Assembly (NCBI GenBank): GCA_031769625.1
Contig: JAUIMM010000001.1
Location: 434,001 to 498,000 of the forward strand
Source of the DNA: Taudactylus pleione
Taxonomy: Eukaryota; Chordata; Amphibia; Anura; Myobatrachidae
Reading direction: 5' to 3'
Length of the DNA stretch: 64,000 nucleotides
The translations under genes were made by a program, and so were the position numbers. Numbering within the stretch: the first letter of the stretch is position 1; each line of letters begins with the position of its first letter. The notes beneath the pieces were generated by a model. It searched no databases. It was given only the letters and a program-made list of their open reading frames with translations, and was not told the DNA's origin. Shown here piece by piece: positions 30,824-40,444 of the stretch.

Positions 30824-31224
30824 TGCTGGCCATACACTCTGCAATTATCGGGACGATCCGCCCGATATCGGCGGATCGCCGCGATAATTGCAGCGTGTAT
30901 GCGGGCGACCGAGGGTTAAATATTGCTCGGTCGGGCATGCTGGATTGTCCAGCATGCCCGTCCGATGCGATATTTACCCGGGAAACTGTCGGCCGCATCG
31001 GGCAGTGTATGCCCAGCGCGGCCGACAGACAGACATTTCCTGTGTTCCTTCCTACGGAAGGAACAGGGAAATGTCTCCTCCCCCGGGGGCGGAGCGCAGA
31101 TGTCGGGCTATACACTGTGAGATTTCTCTCACAGTGTATGCCGCGGACATCTGCGGCTGGCAGCCAGCCAGATAAAATGTCTGTCGGTCTGACAGACATT
31201 TTATCTGGCAGTGTATGCCCAGCA
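30824..31224. mobile_element. 401-bp hairpin-chain element with TTA duplication
   Basis: The ends TGCTGGCCATACACT and AGTGTATGCCCAGCA are inverted repeats. TTA flanks both sides (30821-30823 and 31225-31227), which fits the PIF/Harbinger superfamily (3-bp TWA duplications). The interior is a chain of palindromes: GCAATTATCG/CGATAATTGC, CCGATATCGG, GACCGAG..CTCGGTC, GGCATGCTGG/CCAGCATGCC, CGGCCGC../GCGGCCG, CATTTCCTGTTCC-like arms around 31037-31076, ACACTGTGAGA/TCTCACAGTGT, GGCTGGC/GCCAGCC and AAAATGTCTGTC/GACAGACATTTT. It encodes no protein. Confidence 0.85.
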
Positions 31225-31227
31225 TTA

Positions 31228-31611
31228 GTCATACAGGGAGCCTTGTCTCTGGTTAGTAATCGTTAGTGAGACAGGAGAATAAGGAAGTGTATAAATGCTG
31301 GCAGCGCTCACATCAGTAAACAACTAATAATAATGCATAACTGATAATATCTTGATACATTGTAAGTAACTAAGCTGCCAAATTACGTTCCAGGAAAGTG
31401 GCAGATATACTTCCTCCTATTAATTTCTTATCTTTAATTTACCCCAGACATAAATAAATAAATAAAGACAGTTTGGTTCGATGCCTAAATATAACGGAGT
31501 ATATTAACTTCTTTTTCCCAGCCTTCGGCCACTAATATAAATTAATGTTAAACATTAACAAAGCATTGTGTTTAGGAATCCGATAAGCTGGTCTGACTTT
31601 CACTATTGAAC
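31228..31611. other. Unassigned AT-rich DNA
   Basis: Nothing beyond a short AAATAAATAAATAA run (about 31450) was seen. Confidence 0.3.
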
Positions 31612-31614
31612 AAT

Positions 31615-32131
31615 GGCCCTGATTCAGCAAGGATCGCAGCTGCTTATACGCAAGCACTCGGTCGATTAATTTGCACTGCGAATGCATTGCAGTGCGCGTG
31701 GGCGAACCAGACGCTGTGATCGGAACTGGGATCGCAGAGGAAACACAGACCCATGGCAGAGTGATTGACAGGAAGTGCCGTTTGCGGGTGGTGATGGTCG
31801 GGCGAACGCAGGCGTGCCAGTACGTTTCAACTGTTTTGCAGGGGCGTGCATAAATTAGCCACTGCGATACCAGACGCCGCCTGAAGCCTGATAGCGTGTG
31901 CTGAAGTTAAGTCTGACCTGCCTTAACTGTGCGTATGGGTCCGATGTTACTCGATGTTACCGATTGTTTCTCTATGTTGGCCAAGTATATGGATGTGAGT
32001 AAGGGGAAGTGGACGTTCTTATGTCAGGCTGTGATCGCAATGTGAATGCAGACATTTACATATCCCCGCTGATATTAGCAACTGCGTTGCGTGCGTGTAA
32101 GCAGAATAGCGATCTGTAGTGAATCAGGGCC
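31615..32131. mobile_element. 517-bp element, GGCCCTGATTCAGCA family, copy 1
   Basis: The left end GGCCCTGATTCAGCAAGGAT and right end GATC..AGTGAATCAGGGCC are inverted repeats. AAT flanks both (31612-31614 and 32132-32134). It is homologous through its length to 34511-35055 (shared GTGATTGACAGGAAGTGCCG, GCAGACCCATGGCAGAGTGA, GGGTCCGATGTTACT). No conserved frame was seen. Confidence 0.85.
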
Positions 32132-32673
32132 AATGATTGTTTCAATGGCAAGAAAAAAAAGCAAATGCGAGTCTCTCTCTCTCTATATATATATATTGGG
32201 GCACAAGATTTGGTTCTTTATATTTTTGTATTAATTTATTGAAGCACAAACAGAAGGTCAGAGAAATTCAGAGTCTGATATTATAAATTATTGGCATAAG
32301 TCATTCACAAAATCAATACACACAAATGGGCAAGTGAATGCTGGACGGTGGGCTACGCCCAGACCTTAATGATAACAGATAGGTAGGAGGCAGACAAACA
32401 GGACAATCCTGAAAACGTGCCCTCTCCCATGTAGTATAACAAAAGCATCTTGGAATTTGGATCCTCTTTGCAAAATCTATGAAGCTTTCCCAAGACGCGG
32501 AAAAGGGCCGGGCCCGAGATCCGTTATTCAGCGCCGATTCCATCCGAAATAGATGGAAAAGCTTTTTCTTTCACCAGTGGCGAAGTCTGAGCCCAAGATT
32601 GGAGAACACACTTGCGGGCAGCGGTCGCAAAAGCTAAGAGCAACTTTTTACAGCTTCTGGATACAGAGACTGT
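32132..32673. other. Unassigned DNA with (CT)n(AT)n at 32172-32198
   Basis: A short CTCTCTCTCTATATATATAT microsatellite is visible. 32300-32660 has a moderately long minus-strand frame without recognisable domains, and I do not call it a gene. Confidence 0.4.
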
Positions 32674-33023
32674 GGGCCTGATTCAGAGCTGAACGCTCTG
32701 ACCAGAGCGCTCGCTCTGAATCAGGGCCCTCCTCCATGAAAATGGAGCGGCCTCCTGGCCGCTCGTATATGCTGTGGGTGACCACCCACAGCATATGCGA
32801 GCGGCCAAAAAGATGGTCGCGATGGTCTTGACCATCGCGTCCATCGGACTGGCGACGGAGACCCTGCGGTAGGGTCTCCCTGCCACAAGCCCTGGAGTGA
32901 TTTTGGCTCTATCAGAGCCAAAATCACTCCCACTGACATCACTAGTGATGTCAGTGGGGCCGGCTTCAGACGGTAGGCGTTCCCAGGGGAACGCCTCCAT
33001 CTGGCAGGCACGCCCCTGGCACG

Positions 33024-34155
33024 CAGGGCCGCCATCAGGGGGGGACCGCCGGGCCTCAAGTCCCGGGCCCGGAGGAAAGAGATAGAGAGGGGGGCCTGGG
33101 TTGCAGCGGTGCTACACACACTGGCAGACAGGGGATGCAAGGCGAGTTCATAGAACTACATTCATTCTATGCCTGCGGCCACGAACCAGCCTGCGATCGC
33201 GGAACGGCAGCCAATCAGGAGCGGCTGCTCCTGATTGGCTGCTGGTCCGGGAGCTGTGATTGGCTCGCGGCCGGCTTTTGAAATGCCGTCAGAGCTGCTT
33301 AGAAGCTCTCCTGGACTGATGCTCCTGGCTGCCGTTGCAGCACCGCTGCCACCCGGGTACCCATCTCTGAAAAGCAGTCAGCGCTAAATGTACCTGGCTG
33401 GCAGCACCAGCGCAGCCAGCAGAAAAGTCCATGAAAAACAGGTACTCCCTCACCTTGCCATGTGCTCTCCCCTCAGTTGCAGCCAGCCTTCCCTGTCCAT
33501 CCGCTGATTCAAGACAGCCTTCTCTGCCTTGCCCCCCCTCCTCTGTTACAGCCTTTGCTGCCCTGTGCTTTCTCCCTAGACAGCCAGCCTTCCCTATACT
33601 TCCCTAGTCAGCAAGTCTTCTACAGACTAGTTAAGCCGGCCCTCCCTGTCCCCCCAGTCAGACTTCCCTATCTGCCCCCTAGTCCAGCCATCCTTCCCTG
33701 TCTCCCCCATTATCAGCCAGCCTTCCCTGCCCTGTACCTCCCCCCCTAGTTCAGTCAGCCTTCCATGCCTCCCTAGTCAGCCAGCCTTCTCTGCCCAGCC
33801 CCCGCAGTCCAGTCAGCCTTCTCTGCCCTGTGCCTCCCACCCTAGTCCAGCCAGCCTTCCCTGTGCCCCCTAGTCAGCCAGCCTTCCATACACTGTGCCT
33901 CCCCCCCCGTCCAGCTAGCCTTCCCTGTCCTGTGTTCTACCCTTCTAGCTTTTTCTGTAGATTCAGCCTTTTCAGTGCAATATATATATATTAGCATGTC
34001 AATCTAACACCAACCACAGCGCAAAGTTTGTGAATTCTTAAAGGCCCCAATTGATCCCCTCAGTGTAGCTCCGCCCACCTCTGCCCCCCTCCACCCCCGG
34101 GGGGCCCTGCCTATCTTGTCAGTACCGGGCCCCGCAATTTCTGATGGCAGCCCTG
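33024..34155. mobile_element. 1,132-bp non-autonomous hAT with exact duplication
   Basis: The ends CAGGGCCGCCATCAG and CTGATGGCAGCCCTG are inverted repeats (14 of 15). CTGGCACG flanks both sides (33016-33023 and 34156-34163), an 8-bp target duplication as in hAT. The interior has a palindromic CAGCCAATCAGGAGC/GCTCCTGATTGGCTG (33210-33242) and a pyrimidine-rich tandem stretch. No transposase was seen. Confidence 0.9.
33462..33960. repeat. Pyrimidine-rich degenerate tandem repeat
   Basis: CAGCCAGCCTTCCCTG and TCTGCCCTGTGCCTCCC recur in units of about 30-45 bp inside the hAT-type element. The open frames across it reflect the absence of A/T-rich stops, not a gene. Confidence 0.85.
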
Positions 34156-34367
34156 CTGGCACGCCCACCAAAGGGGGCATGCTGTCAATCAACATCGACA
34201 GCACGCCCCCTTTGGTGCGAGACCCGGAGCGATGGAAAGCTCGTCGCTCCCCGGGTCTCACGCATGCGCACGACGGAGCTCCCTCCATCGTGCACATGCG
34301 CAGTGGGGAACATCGACCCGCCTGCGAGCGTCCAGACGCTCACGAGCGGGTCTGAATGACCCCCTGT

Positions 34368-34510
34368 GGACGGCCAGATATTCAGCAGAACTCTCACAGG
34401 GGATAGTGGGAAAAAGTTCAGCAAATGAGCAATAATAAACCTCCAGACTTGGACCCAGACCAGCTTGATAAGATGACAATCCCATAGACAAAAGTAAATT
34501 GGGAACGTAA
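34368..34510. other. Spacer
   Basis: No feature seen. Confidence 0.3.
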
Positions 34511-35055
34511 GGCCCTGATTCAGCAAGGATCGCAGTAGCGAAGACGCACGCAATCAGTCGATTAATTCGAATTGCGCATGTGTATGCATTGCAGTGTGCA
34601 TGGGCGATCCAGATGCTGTGATCGGAACTGCGATCGCAGAGGCTATGCAGACCCATGGCAGAGTGATGGACAGGAAGTGCCGTTTGTGGGTGGTGACGGG
34701 GGGTGGTCGGGCGAACGCAGGCGTGCCAGTGTGTCTCAACAGCGTTGCAGGGCCGTGCATAAATTAGCCACTGCGATACCAGACACCGCCTGAGGCCTCA
34801 TAGCGTGCGCTGTAGTAAGCAATTCCTGAGTGAGGTCTGACCGGCCTTATCTGTGCGTATGGGTCCGATGTTACTCTATGTTACCAATTACTTTGCTATA
34901 TTGCCCAAGTATACGGATGTGAGTAAGGGGAAGTGAGCGTTCTTATGTCAGGCTGCGATCGCAATGCGAATGCAAACATTTACATATCACCGCTGATATT
35001 AGCAACTGCGTTGCATGCTTTCCAGCAGAATAGCGATCCTTACTGAATCAGGCAC
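34511..35055. mobile_element. GGCCCTGATTCAGCA family, copy 2
   Basis: GGCCCTGATTCAGCAAGGAT starts the copy, which ends CGATCCTTACTGAATCAGGC. It is homologous to 31615-32131 across its length, with scattered differences. The short flanks (TAA, ATA) do not match, so the ends are slightly decayed. Confidence 0.8.
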
Positions 35056-35103
35056 ATACAGCGATATGGGGATAAATATGCCCTATGGTACACTACACAC
35101 TCA

Positions 35104-35654
35104 GGGCCTCATTCAGAGGCGGTCGGAGGATTCAAGCGGTCGCTCAGAAACTGGGTGGCCACTTGCATCCTGACCGCCCGCCTCTGTTGCGGTCGTTAGG
35201 CTGTGGGTTAACACCCACAGCTCTAACGACCGCTCCGGTGATGGTCGCGATGGTCAGAGACCATCGCGACCATCGGGGCTTATGACGAGACCCTAGGGTA
35301 GGGTCTCACTTGTCGTAAGCCCCGGAGAGCTTCTGGCTCTGTCAGAGCCGGAAGCTCTCCACTGACATCACTAGTGATGTCAGTGGGGCCTCCCCCAAAC
35401 GGCAGGCGTTCCCATAGGAACGCCTCCGTTTGGGCTGCCACCCCCCCGGCCCGCCTTCCAAACGGGGCGAGCTGTCAATCAACATCGACAGCTCGCCCCC
35501 TTTGGAAAGAGACCCGCTACGACCAGCGCTGTTGGTCGTAGCGGGTCTTACGCATGCGCACAAGGGAGCCGGCTCCCTCGTGTGCATGCGCACTGGCAAA
35601 ACATCGAGGCGGCCGTGCGGTCGTAGACCGTACGGCCGCCTCTGAATAAGGTCC
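35104..35654 (+). mobile_element. Hairpin-chain element, copy D (most complete)
   Basis: The ends GGGCCTCATTCAGAGGCGG and CCGCCTCTGAATAAGGTCC are inverted repeats, flanked by TCA (35101-35103 and 35655-35657). About ten successive palindromes follow: a long GGCGGTC..GACCGCC, GGTCGTTAG..CTAACGACC with GCTGTGGGTG, GATGGTCGCGATGGT/ACCATCGCGACCATC, GGGGCTTA..GAGACCCTA, GAGAGCTTCTGGCTCT/AGAGCCGGAAGCTCTC, CCACTGACATCACTAGTGAT, GGCGTTCCC/GGAACGCC, GGGGCGAGCTGTC/GACAGCTCGCCCC, GACCCGCTACGACC/GGTCGTAGCGGGTC, GCATGCGCACAAGGGAGCC/GGCTCCCTCGTGTGCATGC, and a closing hairpin GAGGCGGCCGT..ACGGCCGCCTC that merges with the end repeat. Nearly every base is in a stem. It encodes no protein. Confidence 0.88.
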
Positions 35655-35657
35655 TCA

Positions 35658-36640
35658 GAGCTTATGGGGTGGCACATTGATTATTGAGTGGTAATCGGGA
35701 CCCACTATCCTGCACATGAAGTAGAATTATTTCCGGGCCATTGCTGTGTTGGTCAGGGGCGCCATAAGGGGGGTGTGGGCCACACCCGGGTGCCACCCGC
35801 CGATGGGTGACACCAAAGTGCCAACTCCCCCTCAGGGAAAGGAGCCGGGTGCTGGACTGTAACATTCCTCTAGCACTCGGCTCCTGACGAAGTGAGGGAG
35901 CAGGTAATGCCCGCAGAGTGATCCCCGGGTGCACTCCGTAACTCCGGGACCCCCCTCCCCAGTTGCTACGGGGTTCAGGTCGCAATGCCATATCCTTTCA
36001 GCGAGGCCATGCCCCTTCTGCGAGGCCATGCCCTTTCTCCCGTCACGCGGCTCTAACGCGCATACTAAATCCCTCCCCGCATCGGGTGCAATTGCGTGGA
36101 GGGACGCCGCTGGTGTCAGTATAGAGCTTGGTATTACCAATCAGATCCCTTATATGCCGAAGCTGCACCGCCTGATTCCATGGGGGACATTTACGCCTCC
36201 ACGGGATAGTGACTGCCGTCAGCGAATCATTCCTATTCTCTGCTTTCTTCCATTCCAAATAAATCTACACAACAAAGAATCAGTACATTGTGAATCAGTT
36301 TGCATAAGAAGAACAAAGACGGGATGCGGTAAAGAAAGAAATGCGGTCAAAGCCACGAAAATGCAGTTTTCGGGGGTTCAGGAGAGATTTCTCTCTTCTC
36401 ACTGATAGGTGAGATCGCAAACTCGAATCAACTCACCATCGGGCGAACTCGGAAGTACTTTTCATGACAAAGATACAACTCAGGAATTTTCCAAGAATCG
36501 AGATGACAATCTCGGGTGAGATTGGAGCGAACTCCCTGATAAATTGATGTTTCAAACACTCCACCTCCTGAGCTGCGAGTTTGGCAGAAACATACACAGA
36601 TCAGTGTGATTTGTGTATGTTTCTACATGTGTAGTTAATT
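35658..36640. other. Unassigned DNA
   Basis: GC-rich to 36060, then mixed. I see no terminal repeats or recognisable reading frame. Confidence 0.3.
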
Positions 36641-37415
36641 TAAAGTGTTTTAAAAATTTTTTTTAAATTATGTAGGTTCCCCCCCCAAAAGCATAAGCAG
36701 CCGCGGACTGCTCAGCCAGTCCTGGTTCCTAAAATTACAGGGAACAAAACGAGTAGGGTTCCCCCATAATTTAAGATCCAGCACCTGGCTGCAGGGATAG
36801 GGTTGGTTTTAAATACAGGGGGAAAAAATGCATAGGGGTACCCCTATATTTAAAACCAGCACCAGACCAAAACCGACCAGGGTGTAATGCCACAGCCAGG
36901 AGACCCTATCACCGGGACTCCAGGGCCAAAGCATTCTCACCCCAAGAAAGTCAGTCCAAGCCGGGGATCTCAAGGTAGGTGGGTGCCCCCTCAAGAAGGG
37001 GTCCCCCCTTTCCCGAAACCCCAGGCTTATGCTGAAGCCCGGGGCTCTTCCCCGCACCCCTGGAGAGGTGGGTATGGGGGTAATAATGTGTTAAATAGTT
37101 CTAAACTATTGTAATTTACAGTGGAACTACAGGTGCCAGCATGCCTACCCTTTGCCACTTAAGGAACTACAAGTGCCAGCAGGTAGCCGGCACCCATACC
37201 TCCACTCGGGTGAGTAATCTCATCTAAACTTACTACTCAGGGGAGAAATCTTGATCTGCTTCACCATTGGCCAAATCACTTTCAGCTAAACTCACCTTTT
37301 AGTAAATTTGGGGAGTTTCAAAATGGGAAAGTCACCAGAGTTTTGGCGATGCAAATCGAGTTTAAAAAAAACAAAAAAAACAGACCAGACTCGATTTTTA
37401 GTAAACTTACTCCTT
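36641..37415. other. Unassigned repeat-like DNA
   Basis: A hairpin pairs GGTTTTAAATACAGGGG (36802) with CCCCTATATTTAAAACC (36840). GGAACTACA-GTGCCAGCA is repeated at 37122 and 37163. This may be an old element. No gene was seen. Confidence 0.4.
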
Positions 37416-37696
37416 AGGGTGGGTACAAACCCGAACAACCGGCAATCATGCCGATGTTCATGGCGATTTGCCTTCACCCTGGACATCGCATGATTGCCAG
37501 TACACACTACACAATGTAAACTTGTTCCATACTTCATTAATAGGTATGGCGCTGCATGCAATATCATGTGATTGGCCGTGCGACCACAATAGCGCGCAAA
37601 TCGGGCATACACGCTGCACAATATGACTGATTTGTCGTTCCCATTTGGCCAAATTCCAAATCGGGCCGATATCGTGCAAGTGTGTAGCCGGCCTTA
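37416..37696. mobile_element. Element with TTAGGGTGGGTACAAAC end
   Basis: The left TTAGGGTGGGTACAAACCCG and right TGTGTAGCCGGCCTTAC are weak inverted ends. Internal pairs include GGCAATCATGCCG and CATCGCATGATTGCC. It is related to 23731-24036 through the TAGGGTGGGTACA terminal motif. Confidence 0.5.
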
Positions 37697-37851
37697 CACT
37701 TCTCACAGACCCACAAAGTGAGAGAGGGTGTGACAATGTCGGATATGGGCATAAAGGGCCCACCGGGGGGATGCCATGATAGGGGTCCATACTTAGGGGG
37801 TGACCAGCCTTCAGAAGGGATGTGGCCAACCATTGTAATGGCTTAGCTAAA
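37697..37851. other. Spacer
   Basis: No feature seen. Confidence 0.3.
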
Positions 37852-37859
37852 CATTAGAC

Positions 37860-38175
37860 CAGGGATGGGGAACCTCAGGCCCGGGGACCATATAAGGCCC
37901 CCGGAATCATTTGGTCTGGCCCTCTGAGCTTTTTTCTGCTAGCCTCATCTGGTTAGCAGCGTGCCTATAATGGAACCCTGTGTCCAGAATCTATACAGCA
38001 GTGCCACCTGGAGCGTCCTTAGGAAGCTTCAGATGGTCACACCGCTGCTCTTACAGCTCCCCAGGGCATCCTCAGGATGCTCCAGGCATTGCTGTAATCA
38101 CTGGTGATTGTGGCCCCATCCCCGTGTGACATCACATTGACATCACCTCGACAGAAAAAAGGTTCCCCACCCCTG
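37860..38175. mobile_element. 316-bp hAT MITE with CAGGGATGGGGAACC ends
   Basis: The ends CAGGGATGGGGAACC and GGTTCCCCACCCCTG are inverted repeats (14 of 15). The flanks CATTAGAC (37852-37859) and CATTAAAC (38176-38183) match at seven of eight positions. The terminal sequence CAGGGGTGGGGAACC is a widespread vertebrate hAT end. No coding sequence was seen. Confidence 0.9.
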
Positions 38176-38183
38176 CATTAAAC

Positions 38184-38796
38184 AGTGCATGGTCTGGGCC
38201 CCTTTAAAAATATATATATAGTAAATACTGCTAGTGCATGTATGATAATGTACCAGATTAATAACAGCAATGCATTGAAGAAAACACACCATAGTCCTAT
38301 GTAGTATAATGTAACATATGTAAAATGTATAATTCAAGTGTGCAATGTGGAACCTGATCCCTAGAGGAGGTGGTGGGCCCTCAGGCAGTGGGGTGCATCG
38401 GGGGTTTCCTCTGTAACCCTGTGGGCCAGTCCAACCCTTGGGTGTGGAAGGACCATCTACTCTTCTGGTGATCTGGAAGACTCCCCAAAAATTCTGGGGT
38501 ATCCGGGTCCTTATGGAAGAGTAGGTAGGTACTAGGTATGCATTAAATTAATATGAATAGAATAGTTTTTGATATACAGTGGTGTTGATAGAAACCACAT
38601 AAAGAACACAATGTGGCAGGTTGTAATTTCTAATCCAATGGGGATCATCAGTAGTTTATGTTTACACAAGATTCTTCAGATGCAACCATTGGCACCATAG
38701 GCATGCGCAGAAGAAGGCACATGGGGTGCCCCAGTGGGAACTCAACTTCTGCTGGGTCATAGACTCCCCAATCTCCCCATACTTTCACTGACATGC
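38184..38796. other. Unassigned DNA flanking the satellite
   Basis: AT-rich first, then mixed. No gene was seen. The last 20 bases already resemble satellite sequence (CTGACATGCC). Confidence 0.3.
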
Positions 38797-38972
38797 CCAT
38801 GCCACTCCCATAACACGCCCATGCCATTCCCCTAACACGCCCATGCCATTCCCATAAAATGCCCATAATACTCCCATAACATACCAAAGACACTCCCATA
38901 ACATGCCCATTACACTCCCATAACACACCCATGACACTCCTATAACATGCCCATGACACTTCCATAAAATGC
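38797..38972. repeat. 22-bp satellite dimers (8 copies) at array edge
   Basis: Exactly 176 bp divide into eight 22-bp units, each two 11-mers of the types CCATGACACTC and CCATAACACGC with scattered changes. The edge copies are the most diverged. This is a shorter-period form of the main satellite. Confidence 0.9.
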
Positions 38973-40444
38973 CCATGACACTCCTAAGACACTCCCATAA
39001 CACGTCCATGACACTCCTATAACACTCTCTTAACACGTCCATGAGACTCCTATAATACACCCATAACACGTCCATGAGACTCCTATAACACACCCATAAC
39101 ACGTCCATAAGACTCCTATAACACACCCACTAACACGTCCATGAGACTCCTATAACACTCCCATAACACGTCCATGACACTCCTATAACACTCTCTTAAC
39201 ACGTCCATGAAACTCCTATAACACTCCCATAACACGTCCATGAGACTCCTATAACACATCCATAACACGTCCATGAGACTTCTATAACACACCCATAACA
39301 CGTCCATGAGTCTCCTATAACACACCCATGACACGTCCATGAGACTCCTATAACATGCCCATGACACTCCCATAAAATGCCCATGACACTCCTAAGACAC
39401 TCCCATAACACGTCCATGACACTCCTATAACACTCTCTTAACACGTCCATTAGACTCCTATAACACTCCCATAACACGTCCATGAGACTTCTATAACACA
39501 CCCATAAGACGTCCATGAGTCTCCTATAACACACCCATAACACGTCCATGAGACTCCTATAACACACCCATGACACGTCCATGAGACTCCTATAACACAC
39601 CCACTAACACGTCCATGAGACTCCTATAACACACCCATTAACACGTCCATGAGACTCCTATAACACGCTCATAACATGTCCATGAGACTCCTATAACACA
39701 CCCATAACACGTCCAAGAGTCTCCTATAACACACCCATGACAAGTCCATGAGACTCCTATAGCATGCCCATAACACGTCCATGAGACTCCTATAACACAC
39801 CCATAACACGTCCATGAGTCTCCTACAACACTCCAATAAAATGCCCATGACACTCCCATAACGCATCCATGAAACTCCTATAACACACCCACTAACACGT
39901 CCATGAGACTCCTATAAAACACCCATAACACATCCATGAGACTCCTATAACACACCCATAACACGTCCATGAGACTCCTATAACACACCCATAACACGTC
40001 CAAGAGACTCCTATAACAAACCCATAACACGTCCATGAGACTCCTATAACACACCCACTAACACGTCCATGAGACTCCTATAACACACCCATAACACGTC
40101 CAAGAGTCTCCTATATCACACCCATGACAAGTCCATGAGACTCCTATAGCATGCCCATAACACGTCCATGAGACTCCTATAACACACCCATAACACGTCC
40201 ATGAGTCTCCTACAACACTCCAATAAAATGCCCATGACACTCCCATAACGCATCCATGAAACTCCTATAACACACCCACTAACACGTCCATGAGACTCCT
40301 ATAAAACACCCATAACACATCCATGAGACTCCTATAACACACCCATAACACGTCCATGAGACTCCTATAACACACCCATAACACGTCCATGAGACTCCTA
40401 TAACACACCCATAACACGTCCATGAGACTCCTATAACACACCCA

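Larger units (their letters stand above)
32674..34364 (+). mobile_element. Hairpin-chain element, copy C, interrupted
   Basis: Left part 32674-33023: GGGCCTGATTCAGAG end, GCTGTGGGTG/CACCCACAGC hairpin, GGTCGCGATGG/CCATCGCG, GGAGACCCT/AGGGTCTCC, GAGTGATTTTGGCTCT/AGAGCCAAAATCACTC, CACTGACATCACTAGTGATG, GCGTTCCC/GGGAACGC. Right part 34164-34364: GGGGGCATGCTGTC/GACAGCACGCCCCC, GACCCGGAGCGA/TCGCTCCCCGGGTC, CGCATGCGCACGA/TCGTGCACATGCG, a last weak hairpin, and TCTGAATGACCCCC. TGT flanks both ends (32671-32673 and 34365-34367). The element at 33024-34155 splits it. Confidence 0.82.

Noticed and set aside
30780..31266. 150- and 147-codon frames on opposite strands
   Set aside because: They mirror each other because the element is a chain of hairpins. 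There is no recognisable domain.
32313..32543. 76-codon minus-strand frame as a small gene
   Set aside because: No family recognised, no supporting exon or promoter context, and it lies between two transposable elements.
33462..33749. 95-codon plus-strand open frame
   Set aside because: It lies in the CT-rich tandem stretch of a non-autonomous hAT element and has no protein-like features.
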